Shown here: piece after piece, positions 7,153-15,999 of the stretch
How the letters are laid out: each line of letters opens with the position of its first letter
Numbering within the stretch: position 1 is the first letter of the stretch
Assembly: GCA_947589085.1 (NCBI GenBank)
Contig: CANPZD010000005.1
Coordinates: forward strand, 1 to 64,000
Length of the DNA: 64,000 bases
From: an uncultured Clostridia bacterium
Lineage (GTDB): Bacteria; Bacillota; Clostridia; Christensenellales; Borkfalkiaceae
Direction of reading: 5' to 3'
The notes under the pieces: model-generated
What the model saw: only the letters and a program-made list of their open reading frames with translations
The model's database searches: none
What the model was told of the DNA's origin: nothing
Made by a program: the position numbers and the translations under genes

Positions 7153-7608
7153 TCACAAACCGATGAGCCAGTAAATCAGTCCGACCGCGGCGCCCGCGCT
7201 CACGCCGAATACGATGATCGGCCCCGCCACGATGAACATTTTGGCGGCCATTCCGTAAACATATCCTTCCGTTTTGAATTCGATCGCGGGCGAGGCCACG
7301 GAATTGGCAAAGCCGGTGATGGGCACGATGCTTCCCGCGCCTGCGTTTTTGCCGATCCGGTCGTAGACGCCGAATCCGGTGAGCAGCGTTCCCAAAAAGA
7401 TGAGCAGGACGGAAACGGTCCCGGCGAGCATATCCCCCGTGAGGCCCGCAAACTCGAGCATGTAGCGGAAAAACTGCCCGATGCAGCAGATGAAGCCGCC
7501 CACGAGAAACGCGCGGCCGCACGTCTTGAAATGCTGGGTGGGCGGATCGAAGGAATTGACGTACCGGAGATAATTCCGGTTATAATTTTCTCTCGATTTT
7601 CCCGTCAC
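7153..7608 (-). CDS. spoVAC: Stage V sporulation protein AC
   Basis: SpoVAC is an inner spore-membrane protein of the SpoVA channel that moves dipicolinic acid into and out of the forespore. The 151-residue product shows the family landmarks FLVGGFICCIGQFF, LLTGFGVYDRIGKNAGAGSIVPITGFANSVASPAIEFKTEG (quoted in part) and four hydrophobic segments. The GTG at 7608 is chosen because cgggaggaaa precedes it by a suitable gap; an ATG frame from 7644 overlaps that ribosome site. Usual partners spoVAD and spoVAE are not adjacent: a phage-like head module lies upstream instead. It shows the organism is, or descends from, an endospore former. Confidence 0.93.
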   Translation of the reverse strand: MTGKSRENYNRNYLRYVNSFDPPTQHFKTCGRAFLVGGFICCIGQFFRYMLEFAGLTGDMLAGTVSVLLIFLGTLLTGFGVYDRIGKNAGAGSIVPITGFANSVASPAIEFKTEGYVYGMAAKMFIVAGPIIVFGVSAGAAVGLIYWLIGL

Positions 7609-7750
7609 GGCTTCGTTTCCTCCCGCACGCGCTCGGGGAAACAAGTCTCCCGTTCTTCCCGGCTCTTGCCCAAAGGATTGTTTCGCACTTTTCTCATGTT
7701 TCTAATTTGGGGAATCGTGCAAAATTTTATACCGCGCAAGATACAAAGTT

Positions 7751-7776
7751 GCCGCCCGCGCGGTCGCGCGGGCGGC
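7751..7776 (-). terminator. GC-rich hairpin after the phage-like module
   Basis: GCCGCCCGCGCG pairs perfectly with CGCGCGGGCGGC, 12 bp. The following tract on the minus strand (aactttgtat) is only weakly U-rich. Confidence 0.6.
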
Positions 7777-7789
7777 GAAGTTTCGCAGC

Positions 7790-8281
7790 TCAGCAATAGG
7801 AAGCGAGCAGCTCGTAGAGCGTTTGATAAAACTCTCCGAGATAGGCGCGCGCAAGCGTGTCTCCCGCGTACGCCTGCAGTCGGGCGTCCGGATCGGATGT
7901 GATCTCCATATAGTAATTCCGGACGATGAGAAAGCGCTGCGAATAGGTGAGATTGTAATTCGGGTTCTCGGGATAGCGGTACGGGCCGAATTCGTTGCCC
8001 TCCGAGCCGAGGCTCTCGTATGCGAGCTGATGCAGAAGATCCTCCCGCACCGTTTCAACGTCCGCCTCCGCCTGCGCCTCGATCCGCGCGCGTTCGCGCT
8101 CGCGCACGGTCGAACGGGCGATGTCGTTTGCGGTCAACAGATAGATCAGCTGCCGCACGGCGTCGTTCGCCTTCGCAAGGATCGCATCCTTCTTCCCCTG
8201 CGCGACGCGCACCATGGAGAGCTGGACGGGCGAGAGATCGGCGTATTGCGGGTCGCCGAGATCGATGATATCGATTGTCAT
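7790..8281 (-). CDS. Uncharacterised last gene of the phage-like head module
   Basis: This 163-residue acidic, helical protein starts at an ATG that overlaps the stop of the upstream 423-residue gene (ATGA), so translation is coupled. It has a long charged helix around residues 55-85 (RERERARIEAQAEADVE) and an aromatic C-terminal region. No known family is recognised. Position at the end of a TerL-portal-capsid operon suggests a virion assembly or head-associated role. Could also be a host gene attached to the module. A GC-rich hairpin follows the stop. Confidence 0.65.
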   Translation of the reverse strand: MTIDIIDLGDPQYADLSPVQLSMVRVAQGKKDAILAKANDAVRQLIYLLTANDIARSTVRERERARIEAQAEADVETVREDLLHQLAYESLGSEGNEFGPYRYPENPNYNLTYSQRFLIVRNYYMEITSDPDARLQAYAGDTLARAYLGEFYQTLYELLASYC

Positions 8282-9549
8282 ACATGATCCTCCCTGCAAA
8301 AAAGTTCGATGGCGTCGATCCGGCTCTCCGCCTCGGGGACATGCAGCGCGACGCGCACGTGATCGCAATGCAAAACGCGGCCGAGGCTCTTCGTTTCCCC
8401 CGCGGACAGCTCCGCTTCGAAAGAACCTTCCGAAGCGACAAGCTCGATGCGGAAATTCCCCAACCCGCGCACGGCAACTTTTTCGACCGTGTGCGGCGCG
8501 CCGAGATCGATCTCGAACCGGAGAAGTCCCTCCGCCGCCACGCCGAGTCCGCGGCCGCTCATCCTCATGAGCCGCCCGAGATAGCAGAGCCATACGTTCG
8601 TCTCGTCGGCGGCAAGCAGATTCGCTTTCGCGGGAAGAAAATATTCCTCCCCCGTCGCGGGATCGAAGATGAAGAGACACTTCCCCTCTTCGGGCAATCT
8701 GACGAACGCGTAATATCTGCCGCCATGCGAGGCGGTCATCACGGGATCGCCGAGATCCTCTTCGGACGACGCGGGGCGCACAAGGTTGCAGCTCTCTCCG
8801 CAGAGTACGCACAACCCGCGCGGGGTACAGAACACGACGTGCTTTCCGCAGCGCTGCACCGAACCGGGCAGGATCTCCCCCGCGCGGAAATCCAAGTGCA
8901 GGATCTGAAAATTCAGGTCGTCCCCGTCGGCGCGCAGCCGCAAGATATCGTACTTGCGAAAGATGAGCAGGCGGTTTCCGTAGGGGACGAGCGCAACGAC
9001 GTCCCCCGCCGGAGCGGGCAGTTCGATCCTTCCGGTGCCCTCCTTTTCGGCGTCAAAGTTCTCCGCGTCGAGCAGTGCGGAATAGTACAGGACGTTCCCC
9101 TTGGCATAGAACGTTCTTTCGTGAAAGAACGCGGCCGCAGAAGCTCCCTTGGGCGCCGAAAGCGGCCTCGACGAAGCGCCCGAAACGCAGACCACGGCGT
9201 TCCCGTTGTAGAGGTATACAACCGTGGCGCCGCCTTCCTCGGAATACGTCAGCGCGCCGCAAACGGGTGCGGAGAAGCCTTTCACCGCGTCGCCGTTCCG
9301 GCACTCCGTCGTGATCCCCGTTTCCGTGGAACCATAGACGAGGCCGTTTGCCGCAACGAGCGCGCAGGTCTCCACGCCGAGATACCCGGCCGTGACAAAA
9401 TTCTCCGCCATGACATACTGCCCGTTCTCCTCTCTGAGCTGAAAGAGGCGCACATGCGCGCCGTGCGCTTTGAGATAGGCGGGAGTCACGCGCACCGTCC
9501 TGCGCCCGACGCGGGGGATTGCGAGCGATTTTTCGGGGATCATTCCCAC
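8278..9549 (-). CDS. Phage-like structural protein, predicted beta-propeller
   Basis: The 423-residue product is dominated by short beta-strand repeats with recurring G-x-x-Y/V motifs (YLGVETCALVAANGLVYGS, VVYLYNGNAVVCVSG, FRKYDILRLRAD and similar), as in beta-propeller or receptor-contacting phage proteins. Its C-terminal ~90 residues look like a jelly-roll domain. The start overlaps the end of the connector-like gene by 10 nt and its own end overlaps the next gene, so it belongs to the same operon. No exact family is recognised. Role in a head-only module could be a stopper, neck or decoration protein. Confidence 0.6.
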   Translation of the reverse strand: MGMIPEKSLAIPRVGRRTVRVTPAYLKAHGAHVRLFQLREENGQYVMAENFVTAGYLGVETCALVAANGLVYGSTETGITTECRNGDAVKGFSAPVCGALTYSEEGGATVVYLYNGNAVVCVSGASSRPLSAPKGASAAAFFHERTFYAKGNVLYYSALLDAENFDAEKEGTGRIELPAPAGDVVALVPYGNRLLIFRKYDILRLRADGDDLNFQILHLDFRAGEILPGSVQRCGKHVVFCTPRGLCVLCGESCNLVRPASSEEDLGDPVMTASHGGRYYAFVRLPEEGKCLFIFDPATGEEYFLPAKANLLAADETNVWLCYLGRLMRMSGRGLGVAAEGLLRFEIDLGAPHTVEKVAVRGLGNFRIELVASEGSFEAELSAGETKSLGRVLHCDHVRVALHVPEAESRIDAIELFCREDHV

Positions 9550-10088
9550 CTCCTTGCGCGGATCGAAAGCCGCCGCCGGACGCAGTTTGCCGCGCGCAAT
9601 GCCTCACGGTAGCGCTTTTCCGAGGCCGCCGCCTCCGCATACAGCCCGTGCGCGAGCAAAAATTCCGTCGCCGTTCCGAATGCGAGCAGACGGAACGAAA
9701 CCTTGCCCGCATATTCCGAAACGCCGTCCGCCTGTTTTTCTTTCGGCGCATAGGCGTACGTTACGGCGACCTCCTCTCGGGCGGAGAGAAGCGAGATCGC
9801 CTCCGGAAAGACCTCGAATTCGAGCGTTCCGCCCGCGCAGTCTCGTACGGACAGCACTTCTACGGGGGCCTCCGCAAACCGCGCGAATAAGATCTTGCCC
9901 GATTCCGGAACGAACAGTTCCCGCTTTTTGAGCGGAAAATAGTCGAGCGCGACTTCGTTTTCGACGAGATTGTAGCATTTGAGCAGAAGATCGAGTTCCC
10001 CGTCCTTTTCCCCGGCTTCGAGTTTTTCCCCGAGGTCGCTTCTGCCGGCCAGTTCCGCCGCATAAAGCAGGACTTTCTTGACGGTCAT
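9540..10088 (-). CDS. Head-completion/connector-like protein
   Basis: The 182-residue product begins MTVKKVLLYAAELAG and follows the capsid gene by 14 nt, the usual position of head-tail connector or adaptor proteins. The N-terminal ~55 residues are helical, with LLLKCYNLVENEVALDYFPL, a pattern seen in gp6-like adaptors. The middle is beta-rich and the C-terminus basic (RRRLSIRARRWE). The ATG at 10088 is the first in-frame start after the capsid stop; longer frames run antisense through the capsid gene. Assignment rests mainly on position and size. Confidence 0.65.
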   Translation of the reverse strand: MTVKKVLLYAAELAGRSDLGEKLEAGEKDGELDLLLKCYNLVENEVALDYFPLKKRELFVPESGKILFARFAEAPVEVLSVRDCAGGTLEFEVFPEAISLLSAREEVAVTYAYAPKEKQADGVSEYAGKVSFRLLAFGTATEFLLAHGLYAEAAASEKRYREALRAANCVRRRLSIRARRWE

Positions 10089-10102
10089 TCCGGGCCTCCC
10101 GC

Positions 10103-11266
10103 TTATTCTTCCGTGATCCCGGAGAGCATCGCCTGTCCGGCCGGGCGGTAGCAGAGCAATTCGGCGTACTTGACGAGCGTCGCCGTATACACGGGTTTGC
10201 CGGCGGTCTGTTTGAGGATCTTGCCGTCCTCGCCCTCCATCCACTGCCAGTCGCAGAGCTGATGAAGCGCAAAGTCCTCGGTGTTCAGCAAATACATCGT
10301 ATTTTTGGGGCAGAAGCGGTCGGCGATCACGGGGATCCCGTTGAAGCAGAGCGCCTGATAGCCGCCCTCGAGCTGCATCATATCCGCCTTCCGGTAGACC
10401 GCAAGGGATTTTGCGAGCGCGCGGCGCACGCCCCACGAACAGACGATGAAGTTGATCCGGCTTCCCGCGCGCTCCTCCACTTCGTCGATCGCTTTCTGGA
10501 TGACGGATTCCGAAATTTCGCCCACGGAATCCTTGACGACGGGGTTCAGCCATTGATTGGAGGAACGCGGCAATCCGTAGAGCGAAGTCCCGCTCCCGAA
10601 GATCGCGCCGAGGCCCGTGATCTCGTTGTTTTTCGAGCCTTGCATCACCAAAGTATAATCCTTGGGCGTGGCGATCGTGCTGCCGCTGAGCTGCACGGCG
10701 CTCCGGTTGTGGTCCACCGAAAGCACGGTGCGGGCGGGCGGAACGGGCGTCCCGGTGGCGTTGTAGACGTCTACCACCATGCCTTCCGCGAGATTGCGCG
10801 TGGAGTCCACGAAAAACAGCGTTGTGTTCGACGTATCCACGGAATCGATCTTGGCGAGCGTTCCGCTGCCGTCGCCGAACAGCATCCTGCCGAAGTTGAA
10901 GGACGCGCTCTTGACGAGGCCGTCCATTTCGTCGTTCAGAAGATTGACGAACGCGCCCTCGTTGGAGGCGGAAGCGCGGATCGCCTTATCCGAAATTTCG
11001 ATCACGCCGTATAAATTTTTCAGCGAAACCACGAATTGCGCGTATTTGTTTCCGCCCGCCGAGGGAAGCGTGCCCGTCTCCGTGCCCGCGCCGATGCCGC
11101 CGTTCACGCCGTAGCGCACCGCCTTGCGGACGTCTCTGCCCCATACGTCCGCGGTCGTCTGTCTGATCTTCGCAAGCAGAGGATTCACGCCCTTGTTGAG
11201 CTGGTCCGTCACCGCACTCAAATAGTACGATTTGAGGACGTTATCTGCCGATTGTGTCGTTACCAT
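10103..11266 (-). CDS. Phage major capsid protein (HK97-fold type)
   Basis: The 387-residue protein has the sequence style of tailed-phage capsid proteins. A helical N-terminal arm (SYYLSAVTDQLNKGVNPLLAKI) is followed by an E-loop-like region and a segment with ELCVIEISDKAI-type strands. Later come a P-domain/A-domain region with IQKAIDEVEERAG and INFIVCSWGVRRAL, then GIPVIADRFCPKNTMYLLN. It sits between the scaffold-like gene and the connector-like gene, exactly as in head operons. It assembles the icosahedral shell in phages. The frame is intact with no disabling mutation. Confidence 0.85.
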   Translation of the reverse strand: MVTTQSADNVLKSYYLSAVTDQLNKGVNPLLAKIRQTTADVWGRDVRKAVRYGVNGGIGAGTETGTLPSAGGNKYAQFVVSLKNLYGVIEISDKAIRASASNEGAFVNLLNDEMDGLVKSASFNFGRMLFGDGSGTLAKIDSVDTSNTTLFFVDSTRNLAEGMVVDVYNATGTPVPPARTVLSVDHNRSAVQLSGSTIATPKDYTLVMQGSKNNEITGLGAIFGSGTSLYGLPRSSNQWLNPVVKDSVGEISESVIQKAIDEVEERAGSRINFIVCSWGVRRALAKSLAVYRKADMMQLEGGYQALCFNGIPVIADRFCPKNTMYLLNTEDFALHQLCDWQWMEGEDGKILKQTAGKPVYTATLVKYAELLCYRPAGQAMLSGITEE

Positions 11267-11311
11267 AAATTTCTCCTTGTCCGAATTTTCTGCGGCGGAT
11301 TTTGCCGCCCG

Positions 11312-11701
11312 TTATTTGTTCTGATTGCGTAAATAGCCGAGCGCGAGGTCGCCCGCCTCCCCGATGGTGGAAGGCTTGCATCTGGGTGCGACGACGCCCG
11401 TTCCCCCCGCGCCCATGAGAGGCGCGCCGCGCAGCGATTGCAGGTAATCGCTCACGATGCGCGCTCTCACTTCGTCGTTCTGCGCGGCCGCCCGGAGAAG
11501 CTCCTCCTGCCCGGGCGCTGCATGCGCTTTCTCCTGTTCGAGCTGCTCCTCGACGGCTTTCAGCCGTTGACTGCGGCGGGTGAATTCGGCTTCGAGTTCG
11601 CCGTACGCACGCACGAGGGCTTCCACGCTCTTGAATTTCCCCAAACCGGAAGCCGGCGCCTCCGTTTGTTCGGGATTCCCGTTTCTGTTTTCCTCTTCCA
11701 C
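11312..11701 (-). CDS. Scaffold-like protein of the head module
   Basis: The 129-residue protein is short, acidic at its N-terminus and mostly coiled coil (LVRAYGELEAEFTRRSQRLKAVEEQLEQEKAH, quoted in part, residues ~28-60), with a flexible Gly-rich C-terminal part. Small coiled-coil proteins between portal and capsid genes are usually scaffolding proteins that guide procapsid assembly and then leave. It starts 3 nt after the portal gene stop and lies 45 nt before the capsid gene. No protease gene is seen, although some phages need one to remove the scaffold. Confidence 0.7.
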   Translation of the reverse strand: MEEENRNGNPEQTEAPASGLGKFKSVEALVRAYGELEAEFTRRSQRLKAVEEQLEQEKAHAAPGQEELLRAAAQNDEVRARIVSDYLQSLRGAPLMGAGGTGVVAPRCKPSTIGEAGDLALGYLRNQNK

Positions 11702-11704
11702 GCT

Positions 11705-13549
11705 TTAATCTCCTTTGCGGCGGTGGGATGCAAGGTGGCGCATGACCCTCTCCTTTGTCGCCGCGTCCTCTTCGCCGCCCGAGAGCAAAAAGCGAAGATG
11801 TTCGAGGATGTGCAGGTCGTGATCGTCATATTCATCGGCCGCAACGTCCTCCTGCGCCAGCGCGACGTTTTCCCGTTCCGCCTTCGCGATGTGCAGGCGG
11901 GAAATATCGCGCGCATTTTCAAACGAGCCGTAGCCGAGCGCGTCGAGAATGCGCTCCTTCGCCCCGCTTGAAAGATTGCCTTTCTCATCGTTGAGAAGCC
12001 CGAGGGAAAGCAGATTGAGGATATCCTCTTTGATCTGCTCGGGCGTGCGATCGTATCCCGTTTCGAACGTGACGTCGTCCGCCGAAATATCGCTCGCGTC
12101 GAAATAGAAAAGCTCGGTATTCCCGCCCGTGCCCGTCATGCGGAGCAGACGCTTCGTCGCGGCAAATTGCTTGTAAAGGTGCAGGATCTGTTTGCCCGCC
12201 TCCTTCACGGCCCGCTCGACGCTCTCCACCGACATGCGCATACGGTTCGTGTCCTGGTCGATGAGAAGTTGCAGCCCCACGGCGATCGTCACATGGGTGG
12301 GATTGGCGGAATTGCGCGAGATCTCGCTCATCCCGGAGACGAGAATAAATTCGTTGGCGATGCGCTCCTCTTCCTGCTGGAATTCCGCGGGAAGCTTCCC
12401 GCAGTCCAGAAAGGCGGGCGCGTTGGAACCTTGCCGGTACACGAGGACCTTGCCCGGGTACAGGCCCTCCTGTGCCAGTTCCTCCGCGTCCACGGAGCCG
12501 TCCTCCACCGCCACGACGCCCGCGGTGAGGCGGTTCAGAAACTCGTGCTTGCGGTTTCTGACCGCGTTGTACGCCCGTTGCAGCGGGATCATGCGGTCGA
12601 CGACGGATGCGCCGAAGAACGCGCCCGGCAGCGCGATGCACACCTGCCGGATAAAGGGCAGAATGCGCTCGCCGCGGTCGCCGTTTTTATAGGGAAGAGG
12701 CCCTTCGAAGAGCAAGGTCTCCCCCGCAACTATCTCCAACCGTCCGAGGGGATGAGCCCCGTCCGGACGGGTATACCGTTCGATGAGAATTTCTCTGTTT
12801 TCAAGCGCGGGACGGAAGCTGCCGTCCATGGGCCGGATCCAGCCGCTCGCTTCGCTGTACGGCGCAAGCGGAAAATCGCGCACCGTTCTTCCGGGAAGCT
12901 CCACATGAAAGCGCTCCCGGATCTCGGATACGGGCACCGCCTTCGCGTGAATGATGCTCTTCACCTCGTTGACGGAAGGCGCGGAAAGATCGTCTGGATA
13001 GATCTCGAACGGCGAGAGCGCCACCACGTTGACGTCGCCCTCTTTCAGCACATGTCCCGTATCGTCCGTCCCGATGATATTGCCGTCGTTGAAATTCCAC
13101 ACCACCTTGTAAAAGGCGGTCCCGCACACTTCCGACCAGAGCGACGCGGCCGAGATCACGCCGTCGAGATCGACCCTGCTCTTGACGGATCGGAGAATGT
13201 TCGAGGAGAGCCGCGCCGTTTTCATATCGGCCTCGCTGTCGGAAAAGGCGCGCACCTCGAGCGACGGCCGCACTTTCGCGAGCCGCGCAAGCCGCGTATC
13301 CACGGTCGGCGCGATATGATTGAACGACCGCCGCGACTGCCAGTAAAATTCCGCGTTCTCCTCCTCGATCTCGCCCGACGGATTGATGGAACAGAACTGA
13401 TTCCCGCTCATGAAATTCATGTTCAGTTCCCAGCCTCGTTCAAGATGCCGGCGCGCTTCGCGCCGCGCCTCGAAATCCTCGAGCACTTCCCGGGCGAGGT
13501 CGCGCTTTCTCTGCGCCTCCGCCCGTTCTTTCAAGTCGTTGTTCTGCAT
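11705..13549 (-). CDS. Phage portal protein (P22/podovirus-like size)
   Basis: The 614-residue protein has features of large portal proteins: an N-terminal helical segment, RSFNHIAPTVDTRLARLAKVRP (in part), a central region with GVISAASLWSEVCGTAFYKVVW, and a crown/stem region with LQRAYNAVRNRKHEFLN and GMSEISRNSANPTHVT. The acidic C-terminal tail (EDVAADEYDDHDLHILEHL) is typical. Portals form the dodecameric DNA gateway. The ATG at 13549 follows aaaggaggcatt; the longer frame from 13615 overlaps the upstream small gene. Located between TerL and capsid genes in canonical order. Confidence 0.85.
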   Translation of the reverse strand: MQNNDLKERAEAQRKRDLAREVLEDFEARREARRHLERGWELNMNFMSGNQFCSINPSGEIEEENAEFYWQSRRSFNHIAPTVDTRLARLAKVRPSLEVRAFSDSEADMKTARLSSNILRSVKSRVDLDGVISAASLWSEVCGTAFYKVVWNFNDGNIIGTDDTGHVLKEGDVNVVALSPFEIYPDDLSAPSVNEVKSIIHAKAVPVSEIRERFHVELPGRTVRDFPLAPYSEASGWIRPMDGSFRPALENREILIERYTRPDGAHPLGRLEIVAGETLLFEGPLPYKNGDRGERILPFIRQVCIALPGAFFGASVVDRMIPLQRAYNAVRNRKHEFLNRLTAGVVAVEDGSVDAEELAQEGLYPGKVLVYRQGSNAPAFLDCGKLPAEFQQEEERIANEFILVSGMSEISRNSANPTHVTIAVGLQLLIDQDTNRMRMSVESVERAVKEAGKQILHLYKQFAATKRLLRMTGTGGNTELFYFDASDISADDVTFETGYDRTPEQIKEDILNLLSLGLLNDEKGNLSSGAKERILDALGYGSFENARDISRLHIAKAERENVALAQEDVAADEYDDHDLHILEHLRFLLSGGEEDAATKERVMRHLASHRRKGD

Positions 13550-13559
13550 AATGCCTCCT

Positions 13560-13820
13560 TTATCCCTCATTTGAGTTTTTGAATTCCCGCAAGAGCCGCT
13601 GTTTTTCCCGTTCAAGCTCCTCGTCGGAGAGAGAAGCGTAATCCCCGTCGCCCAGAAGCAGCTTTACCGCTTTGAGATCGGGCGGGATCTCCTTTCGCGT
13701 TTCCTTGCGCTTGACGAGTTTGAGTTCGCCGTCCCTTGCGTCGTACTCCTCCGTGACTTCCTCCGTGGAAAATCCGAGCGCGACTTTGAGGATCGCCTCG
13801 TTGATCCTGTCCTGTTGCAT
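13560..13820 (-). CDS. Small helical protein between TerL and portal genes
   Basis: The 86-residue product is charged and helical (ILKVALGFSTEEVTEEYDARDGELK..., then DYASLSDEELEREKQRLL). It lies 2 nt after the terminase stop and 10 nt before the portal start, so it is co-translated with them. The C-terminal half contains a DEELEREKQRLL heptad-like helix. It might be a small DNA-packaging accessory. It is not a clear small terminase, which would normally precede TerL. Function unknown. Confidence 0.65.
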   Translation of the reverse strand: MQQDRINEAILKVALGFSTEEVTEEYDARDGELKLVKRKETRKEIPPDLKAVKLLLGDGDYASLSDEELEREKQRLLREFKNSNEG

Positions 13821-13822
13821 GT

Positions 13823-15244
13823 TTACCTCCTTGCAAGCCTGCGGATCCGCCGTTCCTTATCCCGCTCAAGCTCGGATTTTTCCCGCACGGGGCGGGAAGC
13901 CTGCGGCTTTGTCATGAGATAGTACCTAAGCTCGTCCATCGCATGATCGTCCCGCTTGACCGGCGCTTCCCCGCTTCCCCAAAAATAGCCCTTGAATTCC
14001 CGGATCATGTTCACGCAATTCCGGAAAATATACAGATCGGGCAGACCGTTCGTGCGCGAAAGATAGCTCTTGACCTGCGCGATCCCCGCAAAAACATCTT
14101 TGTTGACGCGCGGATTCACCAGAATATTCCGCGCATAGAAAAGCTCCGAAACGCTGCGCGCCGAGGAGAGCGTTCTGGCCTCCGCGGCGGGATCGATGAG
14201 CGCGGAAAGGCGGCCTTTGGCGTCCCGCTTCCAGCCGATGCGCGCGGAGATCCCGAATATGGCGTCGGCATGGGAATCCACGTCCATTCCCGCCGCATAG
14301 TGCTCCGCCACGACATAGACGTTTCCGTCGTAGTCCACCGCGTACCAGTGCGCCGAGAGCGGATTCTTCAGCCCGGGGTCGATCGAGATCGTATCCTGCC
14401 ACTCGGGCGGCACGGAGAACGGCTCGATGACGTGCACGCTCTCATCGAATTCCGGGTAGACCAACCCCTCCCGCGTGCAGAATTTTCCGTATCGGCGCGC
14501 CTGCTGCGTCGTCTCGTCGAGCGTGGATTCCAGCAGCGCGATCTCGCGCTTGGGAAGAAACGGATTATCCGCCCACTCCATGAATTCATACCAGATCTCG
14601 GGATCGTTCTTCGGGTTGAGATAGATCTCTTCGTACACGAACGTCAAACCTTTGAGCGGCGTCATGGTGCCGAACAGATCTCCCTGCCTGTCCGCAACGC
14701 GCATGCGGCATTCCTCATAAATGTCTTTCGGCGGCTCCTCGTCGAACCATACGAAGTCCAGCGAACTCCCCTGAAACCGTTCCCTGCCCTGATCGCAGCT
14801 CTTGAATCCGATCACGGAGATCCCGCCGAATACGTTTTTGACGCGGATCTGGTCGATGACGCCGGAGGCGGGAACATCCTTTCTGCCGCTCGTCATCACG
14901 ATGTCCTCGATCCAGTCCGGGCGGAGATAGTGCAGGATCTTGCTCTGCGCGACGTCGCGCTGCACCTGCGCGGTGAGCGAGACGACCCAGCCGAATACAT
15001 TCGGCCTGTTGCGGCGGTACGGATGGATGCCGCGCGCCAGCCATACGGCCTCGACCGCGCCGCATTCCGTCTTGCCCGAACGGTTGCCGCCGAATACCCA
15101 GCGGTTGCGCTTTTTGCATTTGTGGAACGCCAGCTGTTTTTTGTGTCTGCGTTTTCCCGTGTTGTAACGTGAAAGAAAATCATTTTCGGCGCGGCGCTGC
15201 TGTTCGCGCTCGATCGCCCGGATCTTTTGCAATATTTCGTCCAT
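13823..15244 (-). CDS. Phage terminase large subunit
   Basis: The 473-residue ATPase/nuclease packages DNA into procapsids. Visible motifs are the Walker A GGNRSGKT near residue 54, Walker B-like LDFVWFDEEPP near residue 165 with the acidic pair D-E-E, and coupling motif GTMTPLKGLTF. The C-terminal RNase H-like nuclease carries ISIDPGLKNPLSAHWYAVD and a late DDHAMDELRY acidic cluster. All key residues seem present, so the protein could be active. The ATG at 15244 is preferred to an in-frame TTG at 15253; no strong ribosome site is visible. A plus-strand host-like gene starts only 54 nt upstream, which is unusual inside a head operon. Confidence 0.9.
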   Translation of the reverse strand: MDEILQKIRAIEREQQRRAENDFLSRYNTGKRRHKKQLAFHKCKKRNRWVFGGNRSGKTECGAVEAVWLARGIHPYRRNRPNVFGWVVSLTAQVQRDVAQSKILHYLRPDWIEDIVMTSGRKDVPASGVIDQIRVKNVFGGISVIGFKSCDQGRERFQGSSLDFVWFDEEPPKDIYEECRMRVADRQGDLFGTMTPLKGLTFVYEEIYLNPKNDPEIWYEFMEWADNPFLPKREIALLESTLDETTQQARRYGKFCTREGLVYPEFDESVHVIEPFSVPPEWQDTISIDPGLKNPLSAHWYAVDYDGNVYVVAEHYAAGMDVDSHADAIFGISARIGWKRDAKGRLSALIDPAAEARTLSSARSVSELFYARNILVNPRVNKDVFAGIAQVKSYLSRTNGLPDLYIFRNCVNMIREFKGYFWGSGEAPVKRDDHAMDELRYYLMTKPQASRPVREKSELERDKERRIRRLARR

Positions 15245-15297
15245 AATCGTCAAAATCTATGTTATCCCGCGGGGATTTTCGCGCTACTATGGCGCGT

Positions 15298-15999
15298 ATG
15301 AAACGATTCATTCCCCTGTTGTGTCTGCCGCTTCTTCTGTGCCTGCTGCAAGCGCCCGCCGCGCCCGCGCAAGCGCATGCGGACGAACTGCGCTATGCCG
15401 TCGCCGCCGGGAGCGATGTATGGTTCTATACCGCGGAAAACGACGACGCCAAGCTCTTTTTGATCCCGGAAACCTACTATGTGCGCGTTCTGTATGCGGG
15501 AGAACTCTATACCGCGGCCGAGTATCTCGTCAACGATCCGCCCTACCAAAAAATCATGGGCTATTGCAGAACCGACGCGCTCACGCCCGTAAACTTTATT
15601 CCCGCACGGCCCTTCCTGCGCAAACAGATCACGGTCTCTTACACCATTCCCGATTCCGAAGCCTCGCAAGACGCGTTCGGCAGCATCGACCGCACGTTCG
15701 TATATTACGGCCTGTATTTCCGAGAAGGACAACAGATGGCATACGTGCTCTCCGACGGGATCTTCGGCTATATCCCGCTCCGGGAAGAGCCCGCCTTCGA
15801 GCGGAACGACGACTTTCTGAGCGTGCCGTCCGGCCCCGCGGAGGGAGAGCCGGGATCCGCAAAGACAGGCGGACTCAACGCGGTGCAGATCGTCGCGATC
15901 TGCGTGGCGTGCGCCGCGGCGGTCGCCGTCGCCGCTTTGGTGCTGCGCGGAAAAAAGCGTTCGCTTCCCCCGCCCGATTCCGAGCGCTCCGATTTCTGA
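15298..15999 (+). CDS. Secreted, membrane-anchored SH3-like surface protein
   Basis: The protein (about 233 residues from 15298; an in-frame ATG at 15289 is also possible) has a signal peptide (MKRFIPLLCLPLLLCLLQAPAAPAQAHA), a beta-rich ectodomain of ~150 residues with bacterial SH3-like features (YVRVLYAGELYTAAEYL, KIMGYCRTDALTP) and a C-terminal transmembrane helix followed by RGKKRS. This is the same overall plan as the larger protein at 16704. A TACTAT -10-like box ends 7 nt before the ATG, hinting at a leaderless transcript. The 3' third overlaps a convergent phage-like gene by 232 bp. It splits the phage-like regulator from its terminase. Confidence 0.75.
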   Translation: MKRFIPLLCLPLLLCLLQAPAAPAQAHADELRYAVAAGSDVWFYTAENDDAKLFLIPETYYVRVLYAGELYTAAEYLVNDPPYQKIMGYCRTDALTPVNFIPARPFLRKQITVSYTIPDSEASQDAFGSIDRTFVYYGLYFREGQQMAYVLSDGIFGYIPLREEPAFERNDDFLSVPSGPAEGEPGSAKTGGLNAVQIVAICVACAAAVAVAALVLRGKKRSLPPPDSERSDF

